From Verticillium longisporum (lineage: Eukaryota > Ascomycota > Sordariomycetes > Glomerellales > Plectosphaerellaceae), in NCBI GenBank assembly GCA_019188255.1, contig JAETXT010000007.1, positions 744,001 through 808,000 on the forward strand: DNA of 64,000 bases, in the 5' to 3' direction. The translations under genes were made by a program, and so were the position numbers. This document shows positions 1 to 11,149 of this stretch, in pieces (the first letter of the stretch is position 1; the number at the start of each line of letters is the position of its first letter). The notes beneath the pieces were generated by a model that was given only the letters and a program-made list of their open reading frames with translations, was not told the origin of the DNA and searched no databases.

Positions 1-3000
1 CGAAGGGGGCAAGGGAGGAAGAAGAGGCTTGGGGCTTTGCTTTAGGGGGAGAAGTGTGGAAGGGGGGTGGTGCTGAGACGGGCCTGAGCCTGATGAGGGA
101 AAAGAGAGACAGATGCGCGGGCAAGAGCGCGCGGGCAAAGCGACAAGGGGGGCGCGGGCAACATGCCTCCTGCCTCGACCATCTGGGTTCTGGGTAGTCT
201 GTCTGTCTCTGCGTGGTATGTATGTCTCTCTTCCCACTGTCTCTCTTGCTCTTTGTCCCTCGCTCTTGCCCCCTTGATCCTGCTCTCGCTCCTGCTCCTT
301 TTCCCTACCCCCTTCTCTGCTACGCACTGAGTGGAACGGCAGGCAGGCGGGCACGCATGCGGAGGGAAGGAAGGAGACGCCAGCAACAGTGAGGCACGTG
401 TGTGGACGACCGACCAATGCCAGCATCGGGCTGGCCGGCCACCATCTGCCATCCGGGACTCCAATCCGCATGAGGCCGAGCGGATCAGGCAGGCAGGGTG
501 CTGGACGGGCCCTGCTTCGCCTGTCACCTGCTGAAAAGGGCGACAGATGGACGCCGGACAGCCGTGGCGCCTTTGCTCATGCCTGTCCCGCCCCCTCCTT
601 CCTCACCTTTGGCATCACCTCAGACCCCTCCCCTGGTCCTGGAGGGCCATGCTGTTTGGGAAGGTCACGTTGTGCGAGCCGCAAAGGTTGGTCGTCAGTC
701 AATCACGTACCAGTAGGCAGGCCGGGCATACCAGGGCCGCCCGCTCACTCGCTCACCTCCTTCATCTCTGTGCCCTGTACCCTGGATGCCTTGCTCTGTT
801 ACCGAGGCCAGCGATGCTCTGGGACTCCACTCTGGCTAACCAGGGGGGGCGCAGCACGCCCTGCCACTGGTCATAAGCCCCCCCCCCTCTCTGCCGACTC
901 GGAGGGAGGGTCACATCTCGCTGGTCATGGCCCACAGTGGCGCCACGCTAGAACATCTCGAACGATTCGAATCTTCCAAAACTATGGGGCCTTTCTTGAA
1001 AGCCCCAGAAAGGGGTGGGGCCAGCGCCTGGCTTCTGGCCCCATCGGACGGACCCTCTCAGCCAATCCCTTGCTCTTCCTCTCCGTTCAGGCCGAGTGAC
1101 GAATGAAAACACAGTCAGAGTCCAGACGCCAGAAGCCAGATTGCTGCCAGACGACTTGATTAGTCCACTTTTTGGACTGGTGCTACCCCAGTCCCGGCCA
1201 CTGCGAAAAGCGGCGAGTGATCAAGCGAAGTCTGTTAATAAGCCGTCATGCGACCAAAGAGTTACGGAAGAGAATGGGAAAAACGAGAAAACAGCAGTCA
1301 GAAAGAAACTGATGGAGGAAAACTAAAAACTGGTCGATAGCGGGACTGGACGGTGAAGAACGAGAATACCCCGTGTAGCTTCTTGGATTCTTCGTCAATG
1401 TTGTCGTCTTTTGCGCCTTGTGCTAGCCCTCCCCCCCTCCCCAACCTTACCGATTGATTGTTTGGGGGCGCTGAAGGGGGGGGGCCGGGTTGGAGGGCTG
1501 GGCTTCGTCTGGGGTCTGGAGATCGACAGTGCTAAGGTACTCCAGCTGCATTGCACTATTTCGGACGAGATGCTTTCCTGCCCGTCGACGTAATCTCGTG
1601 GCAGATGAGAAGGCGAGTGTGCTTCCTTTGGAGGGGAGAGAAGGAGGAGGGGGTAATCGAACATGAAGACAAGGCGGGACTTGCCGCCCGGTCTGCCCAG
1701 TCTGGCGCCGTGGCATCATCCCATCTTCACACACAATGTCTGTCATGTTGCTCATTTCTTGTCTTGCCTTGCCTTGTCTCTCTGCCCAGACACACATATA
1801 TGATGACCGGTTGAATATATCTGACCATGATGTCGATCTGTCCATCGATCTACGTCGCAGTTGGCCCAGAACGCTTGTTGCTACCACACCCTGCACACCA
1901 CCGCGGAAAGGGCACGCTCCACCATCAGTGCTGGCTCGGATAGAGGCACCTGTCGATCGATCACTCGTGGCGGCTGCGGCTGGAACACGGTTTGTTAGAG
2001 ACAGCCTATTGCTTACTACGACGATAGTTGACCAGCTATGCCGTCCGCGTTGTCGTCATGCCCACGGTGACTGACGGCATGACATGTTCTGATCGAAATA
2101 TTCTTGTTGTGTTTAACGGTATAGCGGAGATTGGGTGATTATTGTTTGACATTCTCTTTCCTTCTTCTCTTCCTCGAGTCAAAAGGTGCAGCTAGGCTGA
2201 CGAACATGACTCCTAAAAGCCCAGCTGGATCATCTACGGGGACACGGTGAACACGGTGGATGGTCTGTGTCGGGGCACCGGCCGACGCAGTCTGACCATG
2301 ACAGAGACCAAACCAAGACAGGAGAGAAAGAGCGTCCCCACTGCCCCCCCACAGCCGGCCACCGGCATGCCCCCCCTGCCCCCCCCCGCTTCCCTTGGCC
2401 GATGCAACGGAGCCCTTCATTTGCACCCGAAGACTAAACCCGAGCACCCACCGCTTCGCTGAGGTGGCGAGTTTCTGGAATGCTGCCCCTTTCGGTTCGG
2501 CGCCTTCTGTACCAACCACTCTCCGTCTTTCTTGAATGGAGGCTTGTCGTTTGCTCCACTCCTCGCCTGGACTTTGAGAGCCCAGTCCTCTCGCCCTTTT
2601 CCCCCTTTGACTTTTTTTTTCCCTTTGTGTTGAGATGTGACCCCCCCTCCCCTTTGCCTTTCGCAAAGCGGCGTGGCGCTAACGGCTCCTCCAAACGCCT
2701 GTTCTTCGAATCGGGGGATTTCTGACGACAGTGGGCTTCTCGAAGGAATCGCCCGTCTGCTCTACGGGCCACTAATTGATTGACCGACCGCCTTTCGGCC
2801 GTGCGATCCGATCCCCTGGGTGTAGGTAAGGGACGGCCGATGTTTTCCTGGAAAAAAAAAATTCCCATGTGAACTGAAATAATCGTGTGTCCCTTCCACT
2901 TTGCAAGGGGGAGCTCCGGCCCAGCCAGTGCCCAAATGGGCGCTATTGCCGTGTACCGTGCCCTTGTCCGTCCTTCAGTTGGATGGCAACGACCCGCATC

Positions 3001-3650
3001 CGACCTTCCATCACCCATCATCTCCATCTACATCCGCTGCTGGCCGTCGAGAGCAGACAAGGTGCCAGGAGCTCTTGTCATGTCGCTCGGGTTTTTCGAC
3101 AAGTCTGCTCATGCAGGCAACTCGCTCCCACGGGAACCATACTTCTAGATTCAATGTCCTTGCGGCCTTCCTTTGTGCCGCACTGACGCAGCCACCCTGC
3201 AAGTTGGAGCATATGCCAAGCTAGATGCCAATCCCCCCCTCTTCTCAGGCACGATCCGTAGAGCCTCATCGACATGACATGGCTGTCGTCGTTCTGTGAT
3301 CACTGAGATGCAAGCACCGAAAACATAACACGTTACTGTAATGTACTTTGCACGACTGTGGCCGAAGCAACCCGTTCCAAACTTAAAAGATTCGTCAACT
3401 CGGAGGAGTGGCTGGCCATCCGTGGCTGCTTACGACTCCTGGTATCACTGACTTCAAACGCCTGCCAAATCCGGCCCCAAATTGCAGCGCTACCATGACA
3501 TTTAACTGTGTGACGCCCGTATCCAAGTCCATGCACAACTCAAAGTGTCGTACGCAAGGTACCAGATGTCACGATGCTGAGAAGAAACCTTCCCCGCCTC
3601 CTCAAGCCCCCCCCCCCCCCTTTCCACCGCACCATTGAACCCTCGTCATC
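1..3650. other. Gene-free left flank, CT/GA-rich
   Basis: I see no gene here. Open frames are short, overlap on both strands, are low-complexity (Arg/Ser/Pro-rich) and match no family I recognise. The strand alternates between long pyrimidine-rich stretches (about 190-320, 1400-1450, 2150-2180, 2580-2660) and short homopolymers, including a run of 14 C at 3607-3620. Such CT-rich tracts are common in promoters and leaders of filamentous fungi, so this may be the upstream region of a gene beyond the left edge. The right end is 3' of the Ulp1-like gene. Confidence 0.6.
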
Positions 3651-6600
3651 TCACAGACCGGCAAGATCGAAATCCTTGCTGAAACCTCCATTCAGTAGCA
3701 TTGCAGCTATTCGAAGTCGCTGCAGGGGCATCTGATCTGATGCATAGGTGTCAATAGCGTTCAGACCTAGAGCAATGCACATGCCGTTTGTGATTGTGTG
3801 CACGCCGCAGTCGTATCCGTTTGTCTGTCGAGGGGCTTCGTGTCGTACCACCCTCCACTCAGCCTCGATGAAGTTCTCTTCGAGAACGGCCTTAACCCAA
3901 GCCTGGGCCAGATTGAGTTTACTAGCGGATCCAGCAACGCTCAATGAGTCCATGTGAGCAATGGTCCGCATTTTGGGTCGGACCACAATGAGCGTCCAGT
4001 GAGAGTTCTCGCATACTGGTAGCAGAACCGTGTCGAGGTCGCCAAAGTTCGCCTTGGATACACCAAAGCGGCGAAGCGCTCGGCCGGTGCTCCCGGGTCC
4101 AGCATCCTGTATCCTCTTCCAGATAAACGACGACAGTGCAAGACACTTCCTGTTCGCTGATCGAGCGTCACTGACGCCGGCTGCAAGGTTGATGAAGCGA
4201 TCTAGCCATAGCAATGTGCCGTTGACAATCTCATCGTTGAGCCATTCCGTCGGAGGAACAACTCTAGCAAAGTCGCGGGGGTGAGTTCGGTCCCCTCAAA
4301 AGTACGCGCAACGCTGGCACCCTGGCGAGTGACGGAGGCTTCGACCTTTCGCAACCAGTCATCTGACAGCGGAGCCACCATGGGCTTGTGAGGAGGACGC
4401 AAGCCCCCCGTCTTGAGCAGCTTCTCAGCATCAGCACGCTTTTTCTCAGCCTCCGCCGCGGCTTTGGCTGCAACTGCTGCGAGAAATTCTCGTTCTTCCT
4501 CTTCGACCTGCCTGCGAAGTGCGACTTCATCTAAAGCCGATTGCCTCTCGTCGCTTATTTGCAGACCCGAGAGCTGTTTATCAAGGTCCGACCCGGAGAA
4601 TGGCGAACTGGGTCTATAGTATTTTCGCAGCCCCTCTTGCATGTGGACGTTGATGCTGGCACCGTGGCGAGTGAGCACGTCATGCTCGCGGTCTTCTTGC
4701 TTCTCGTCGGCGCTATCGCTTTCTACTTGCCCCTCCTGCTCATCTATATGATGACGGAGATACCTGGCTGTATCTCGATGCCCGTCGGCGATGTCTCGAT
4801 GAGAAAGTAGCCTGATTGAAGTGGAATGTGTAGCCTCCTTGCCGCTCAAAGTGTCATCATACGCCTCCCTGTGAACAAGGTTCGTGTTGGAACCCTCCGC
4901 GATCTGGGTTGTCTGGTCATCGTCTACCACGTCTTCAGCCTCTTTGCCACCGGCTGAAACAAAGTAGTGACCCGTGTTCTGTCGTGACGGCGAGGTCGGG
5001 GTGAAGAGGCTTGCCGAGCTTGTGGCTGTCATTCGCATCGAATTTGGCGACTTAAGGCGCGTGATGTATGAGGGTGGTGATCTAGAAGTAGACCGCTTCG
5101 AGACCGGCGATACGATAGCCGATCCGACAGAAGAGCGGGCCTTGTAGGGAGAATGGTCAGGGTTATGATCGCGAGATCTGTGTCGGGATGTTCGCGCCGC
5201 ATTTGGCGAAGACGTTGACCTTAGCTTGTCCTTCAGAATGGATCGCATGGACCGGTTGTGATGCGCATCAGAGGAGCCCTTCTCGCTGTATGTATCAGCG
5301 CTTTGTGGATCTACAAAATGCGCTTGAATCAAGTCAAAGGGTATAACGTCGTGGAATGTAGGTAAGGAGTCTTTTGAGGCAAGCGGCATTTCAGATTGCG
5401 CAGAACGGCTTGCAGCGAACTCGGCTGTGTGTAAATTCGGCTGCGCGTCAGCTACACGGTTGGTGTCCTCTTCTGGGAAGCTGCCTGGGATGGCCAAAAG
5501 AGCTGGCGAAACTGTCGTGTTTGGCGCATCGGACATGACGACATCCTCGTCTGCAGGAACGCGTGCCATACGCTCCCACAGGGAGAGAGTTTCCGGCGAT
5601 GCATTAACAACCAGACTCGGAATGGGTCGTTTCGCCAGAAGAGCGTAGAGATCATTGCAGACCGTCCTCAGCAAACGATCATCCACGTGCCAGGATTCCA
5701 GGATAGGAACAAGTTCTGAAGGCAAATTCTCGAGCAGGCGTATCGCGTGGTCGATAGAAACGTCTTCGCCATTTCTCTCAAGGCGGTATCGAACCCGGGC
5801 TTGTGGTGTCTTGTTATAGTGTTTCGCCTGTTCAAGCATGTCCCTGGAATAAAGGTGCTCAATGGCAGCTGAGGCATGTGTGATTGGCATCACAAGTGTG
5901 ACAAGATTCTCGAGTTTCAGATGCGCAAACTTGTCGCCCCGGTAGCTGAAGCGTTGCGCACTCCGACGATCGAGGTCACCAGCATGCTGATCCTTGATGC
6001 ACATCGTAGCCTGAGAGAGTCCTTGGTGAAGACATTTGATATGACGATCCCAGAGACGGGATCTGGCATCTTCGTCGATCCACGAAGGGTCATCATCCCC
6101 ACGCTGGGAGAGTCGGCGTTTCTTTAAGGCAACATTGCCTGTGTGGTAGTCGGTAGTGCGTTGTTCGACTGCAGTGGATTTGTGACTGACTGGTGTAACG
6201 CATCAGAATGAGCAAGGCCAAGATATGAATCAAGACAGCGATCACGTACCGGGTCCGAATAGACTGCTAACCACAGCTGACAACTTTCCAATGATCTCTG
6301 TCATGGCGTGACTGGTCCACGACATGGGGCCTGGAGCAGTGGCACGGAAGCGGCTCGTATGCTTTAGTGCGGTTAGTCTGCGTCTGCTGTATGTGATAAG
6401 AGTCAAGTGGTGGCAACATACGTCTCGAGGGCCTGGATCAGGGCGAGCATAGCTTGCAGTGCGTAGGAGAGACGACTGTTCCCACGCCGAAGCAACACTA
6501 TCTGGCTCCAAGGTTTCAGCCTTTCGCTTGCGTGTAGCCGAAGGAATAGCATGCAATGTTCCAGCCTGTTGTCGTTCCCAAGAACGAGCGATATCCTCAT

Positions 6601-7081
6601 CGACGAGGCAACTTTGATGCTTCCCTGCTAGTGAGGCAACTCCTCCGTGTTGCTTGGGCCTGTCGTTGGCAATTGGGGTAGAGGTCGCAGGGTCGGTGGC
6701 TCGGGCGCGATGGGAGGCATGAGATCTCGGAACGTAGTTGTGAGTCGTGCCTTCCTTCCTGGCAAGTTCCGCCTTCCTTCGCTTGAACGCCTTGTAGCCG
6801 TCGTAACGGGTCGCGAGCATCCAGCTGTCTTTCTTCGCAATGATGCAACCGCGAAGAGGGTCGTCGGGACATGCGAATTCGGGTGGATTGTACAGAAGCA
6901 GTGGGTTGTTATGGTAAGGTTTCCATCTCTGTGGGAATATGGCGCTGGTCGGGTCGAGGAGCCTGGCGTGGTTCGATTTGATGGGCCTCCAGTGAGTGCT
7001 GACGTCGCGCACGTCGACGAGGGGAAAGCCCTGGGCGATCAACCTTTGTCGCCGGAGATTTTCAGGTTCTGGTAAAGCCAT
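3651..7081 (-). CDS. Ulp1/SENP-like SUMO-specific cysteine protease (one frame break)
   Basis: The product is predicted to process or remove SUMO. Exons read 7081-6422, 6361-6250 and 6189-3651; both introns are 60 nt with GTATGT/GTACGT donors, and the first has an ACTAAC branch site. The start is the first ATG, reading MALPEPENLRRQR. The long middle is Ser/Arg-rich and low in conservation. The C-terminal C48 peptidase domain shows the entry motif EWLNDEIVNG, the catalytic His in ENSHWTL, Asp in AHMDSLS, and Gln and Cys in QTNGYDCGVH. Expected length is about 1100 residues. The frame breaks at a run of five G at 4277-4281 (five C on the coding strand): ELTP is followed in the next frame by RDFARVVPPTEWLNDE, the normal start of the domain. 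One extra base restores it, and no intron of usable size fits there. An assembly indel is more likely than a true pseudogene. Confidence 0.85.
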
Positions 7082-8034
7082 TGCAGTCAGCTTACAGTGT
7101 TTCACTGATAGTTCCACTGCTATACGTATGCTGAACTGATGCTTGCTAGGATTCAGGTGAGGTGCGAAATAGGTAGCTTGACTAGAGAGGTGCGCAGGTC
7201 ATGGTGGGGGAGAGTTCGACGTTGCAGGGGAACAGGAGGAGTGGCATCGCAAACAAGTGCAATAAGCCGACATGAAGATGAACTAGGTGTAGTGATAAGA
7301 CAGTTGGGAGCGTCCACATACACATAGTGCAGTGATCTGAATTGTTGGGTGGGAGGACTAGATGCTATAGTGAAGGAAGTCGGGGACATTACAATTCCAC
7401 ACGTCGGGGGGGGGATAGCAGCCAGAGGAGCCTTGGTCGTTACGACAGTTATCGCGTCGCGCCTTGATGGTTTCTCTACAACGCATCCGCGTGGTTGATT
7501 CTCTAGAGAACGGCGCTCGTATCAGGAAAGGTCAGGTAGTGGGTGGGTGGGAAAGTTGAATAAAGCGTGGCTTCACGCGCGACTGCGATGGTTGATGCAA
7601 GACAGGGAAGTCGCAATGCAGCATGGAGGTTTCGAGGTGGGTCCAAACTGCATTCACACAACACCAAAAGTACTCCACTTAAGCAATGTCTGATCACGTG
7701 TCACAAGTCATTCCGATCCCTTCATCAGCTTTCACATTTCAGGCACCGTTAATCAATTCTGCACCTCAGGTGTGTATTCCACCCTGCCCAGGTGCCTAGA
7801 CAGGTAGCTGCATCGAATATCGTCACAACCATCGACGAATGCGCTGTATGCTTCTGGAATAGAATATTCCCTTTGCATGGTAATTCAATTTATACATGTG
7901 TAATCAGCACTTCTACAGCTACAAAGCATGTACAGGCTTGCTGTGTCCACTCGCGAAAATAGGACTAATCGTTACATGAGAACAGATCGTGTTCTTCAGA
8001 AGGTCACCGCTGCTGGCAGTGGGGCCTTTTCCTT
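7082..8034. other. Intergenic: upstream of Ulp1-like gene, 3' of flavoprotein gene
   Basis: This interval holds the likely promoter and leader of the Ulp1-like gene (read leftward) and the 3' end of the monooxygenase gene. No conserved coding segment is visible. A TAGG-type motif cluster (CCTAGACAGGTAGC) lies near 7795-7810. Confidence 0.6.
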
Positions 8035-10147
8035 TCAAAGTTGCGCAGACAGTCTCGCCTGCTTCGCGCCAAAGGAAGCGAAGTACTCATTCAACGCGTC
8101 AACGGTGCCAGAACCTTCTGCCAAACCCACAACAACACCCACGTAGCCGTCAGGTCGGACAACCACAACACCTCCCTTCTCTTCATCCAGACCCATCTTG
8201 GCATGTGCGGCTGCCTTTGCTTCCGGCACCCTTCGGTCCCAGAGGTCGTCGGCATAAACGTGGTCGCGATATCGTGCCATCAGCTTGGGAACGTCGCGCG
8301 CAATCTCAATGCTACTTCTCGTCGCTGCGAAGATGGTGCATATGGTGAAGAAGTGACTGTGAGGGTTGTGCGTCTCATGGTAAGACACCATGTCGATATC
8401 CGACCGCTGGTTCGTTGCATAGAACGAATTCCTGGCCTGGAGTCCGTCCGCGAAGTCGCTCAGAGCGCGGCTGGTCTTTGATGGCTTGCCTGCGAAGACA
8501 AAGATTCTGAAGGAGCCATTCATGGTCACCTCAGGTTTGAGAAGGACGACGTTCGCGTGAACGACCCTGGTCACAATGTCGTTGATGATGAGTCGGCCTG
8601 TACGTAGGTTCGACCCACTAGGGTTTACCAACGGCGACTGGGCGGGGTGCTCTGGCGACCAATTGAGGGCATTTGACTTGTAGGCAACGCCGTAGCCGCT
8701 GGTAAACTCGCAGGACTCCTTGAAGGCCCTGATGAAATCATTGTCACCGGCATCGGCTTGCCCATTGCGGGAAGCAGCCTGCGCCTCTGTCGCCGCATCA
8801 GGCCGTTGCGAGAATAGCTTGGCGTACTTGTTGTCAAAGTCGAGGAGAGCCTCCGCTACGTGCTTACGTTCGGTTTCGTACGTTGCCAGCAGATTCCGGT
8901 GGGCGAAGCCAGCTTCGACCAGATGGATCTTCCAGGCCAAGTTCTGGGCGTCCAGGAAAGCGGTGTTCATGCCCTGACCTGCTTTGGGCTGTTCGGCACG
9001 TTAGCTAGCGTTCGGTTCGACGGCGGCTTCGGTTTCTGAGACTTACACTGTGAGTGTGACACGCATCGCCACCGAGGAAGACACGATGATCCAACGTGTA
9101 GCGGTCGGCAATACCCTGACCGATTGGGTACACCGAGTACCATTCGACACGATCCCACTCTACATGATACGGTTGGAAAATGCGCTTCGCCGAAGCTTGG
9201 ACATCTGCCTCCGTGGCCGTCTTTCGTGGGTTCCAGTCGGCATCGGTCGACGAGGCAATCTGAATGTACAGGCGCACCATGTTATTCTCCCGGGGGATCA
9301 CCATGATGGAGCCGTGCGGGCTGTGGATGGTGCACTTCATCTATTATCATAGTCAGCCGACATGAAACATGGACGTTTCGTTTTCGTTGCCTGCCAACCA
9401 CGAACCTTGATGTCGGGAAAGTCGGTCCGGACAACGCCGTCCATGACACCCCATACGTGCTCAATGGGATCCTTGTGCTTGATGCCGATGTTGAGCTGGT
9501 TCCTGATGAAAGATCTCGCACCCTCGCCGCCAAAGAGATACTTGGCACGGACCGTCTCCTGAGCACCTCCATCTTGGTGTTCCAGCTGCACCTCGACTGG
9601 GTACTCTGGGTCTTGCGCGACGTCTGAAGTGAAGCCTGAGATTGTCCACGGACGCTGAATGTTGACGTTGTTCTTGGTAAGGTCTGAGATGAATACTTGC
9701 TCAATGAGGCCCTGGTGGAGGAGAGTGGTGAAGGGATACCGCGCGTCGATGAAGCTGGGGCAGCTCGCCCATGTGCCGGTCCTCGCGATGCCATCACCTT
9801 TGCTCACGGGATCCCAGAAGGCAACCTCGAAGACACGAGCGGGTTTGTGGGCCATGATGTGAGTTTTGAGGCCCATGTTGCGAAGAAGATCAAGAGAGCG
9901 CGGCTGAATGCCATCAGCACGGCCCGTCTTGGTTGGTTCCGGCCGGTTGTCAATATGCTTGATCTTGTAGCCCCACCTGGCCAGACAAGTAGACAGCATG
10001 AGGCCAACAGGGCCAGCACCGACGATGACTGTACGACGAATGAGAACGGAATCATGATAAGAGAACAGTCGCCTCGTGAAGTGACGGCGCGGACTATACA
10101 AACTGACCTATGTCATATTTGGGAACATCCCGGGAGGCGCCCGTCAT
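8035..10147 (-). CDS. FAD-dependent aromatic monooxygenase (phenol 2-monooxygenase-like)
   Basis: This is a predicted flavoprotein hydroxylase of the PheA/TetX fold that hydroxylates phenolic substrates using FAD and NADPH. Four exons splice cleanly: 10147-10108, 10028-9406, 9340-9047 and 8988-8035, with introns of 79, 65 and 58 nt; the last carries a GCTAAC branch site. They give 636 residues, the usual length. The short first exon supplies [13 protein letters not shown], which joins to VIVGAGPVG, the Rossmann GxGxxG at residues 17-22. The second FAD motif is GGDACHTHS near residue 311-319, continuing across the last intron into PKAGQGMN. The C-terminal 200 residues fit the thioredoxin-like dimerisation domain of this family, ending near [12 protein letters not shown]. 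It stands alone, with no pathway neighbours, so the true substrate cannot be inferred. Confidence 0.9.
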
Positions 10148-11149
10148 GTTGAGATTGGCCTTGGAGTTCGGAAGGAAAAGATAGCGCTTGTAAAGGGACT
10201 TTGGGTCTGAACAGGGATGGTTGGGATAGTCCGATCACTCGGAAGATGGTACCGATCGCGGAATGTGTGAGGGTTCAAGGACGCAGGACTGGAGTGCGAG
10301 GCAGCGATGCTTATAACTCAGGTCAAAGGTGGCCGTGATGGATGCCGAAGTCATGGCCGTTAAATGGGACATGTGGGGAGCTACTGGAGTAGCATGGACG
10401 GGTAGAGGGAACGGTAATTGACCCCGCGATCCAGGGCTCTCGCTCTGCCCTGCGAAGAGTCCCATATTCCCGGGATCTGTTTGGTGGCAGGACCAGGAGG
10501 CGGGGCCTGAATCATTGCCAGCCAGAATGCCCGGCCTTGGAGAGAGTGAGGAGTCGCAAGGCCAGGACGCACGTTTGCCCCACGCCGGGAAGTCGACTCG
10601 GTAGTGATGATGGTGGGTCGCCGGACTCTTCGTTGTCGCTGTGTGATATAAGCGGCATGTCATTGGTGGCTTAGCGTCGGTCGTCGTAGTCGGGAAATCC
10701 GACTGGTACGTACCTTTTTACTTACCTGGTAGCCGGTGAGGAGACCGTTCCGACTCTGAGCTGAGGCTCGGAATTGCCATACCGCTCTCGACTGGAGGAA
10801 GTTAACGACATGCCCATGCTCCGATTTTCCCATTCTTCACAGCCCTGGAGTGCCAACAACAGTCGTTCTATAGTCAGTCCGCTATGACTGCGGACGCAAT
10901 GGCACAGTCCAGCCGAATTTGGCCGCGGATGGAAAAGCAACAGGACCACCATGGCCATTCCCAGGATGGTCCCTGTCGATGACTGAACCAGGTGCTTGGA
11001 ATTGGGTTGGGCAATGCTGCGGTCTTGCGCAGACTTTGCAGCCGATCTCACGAGACAAGCAACCAAAGATGGCGATGTTGTAGAGTATCTGGTGATGTTC
11101 AAGTAATTGAGTCCATCGAGGGAGCCATCTTCGTCTTACACTGAAGGAC
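10148..11149. other. Divergent intergenic region
   Basis: This 1-kb spacer separates the divergent monooxygenase gene (-) and the unrecognised gene (+). It contains a GTACGTACC/TTACCTGGTAGCC motif cluster at about 10706-10735. Open frames here are short and unlike any family I know. It probably carries both promoters. Confidence 0.6.

Noticed and set aside
331..3224. Several open frames of 60-236 codons on both strands in the left flank
   Set aside because: They overlap one another on both strands, are compositionally biased by CT/GA tracts, share no splice-consistent structure and match no family.
9005..9150. Monooxygenase exon running past GDACHTHS
   Set aside because: A GTAAGT donor follows directly, and splicing restores PKAGQGMN, the conserved continuation.
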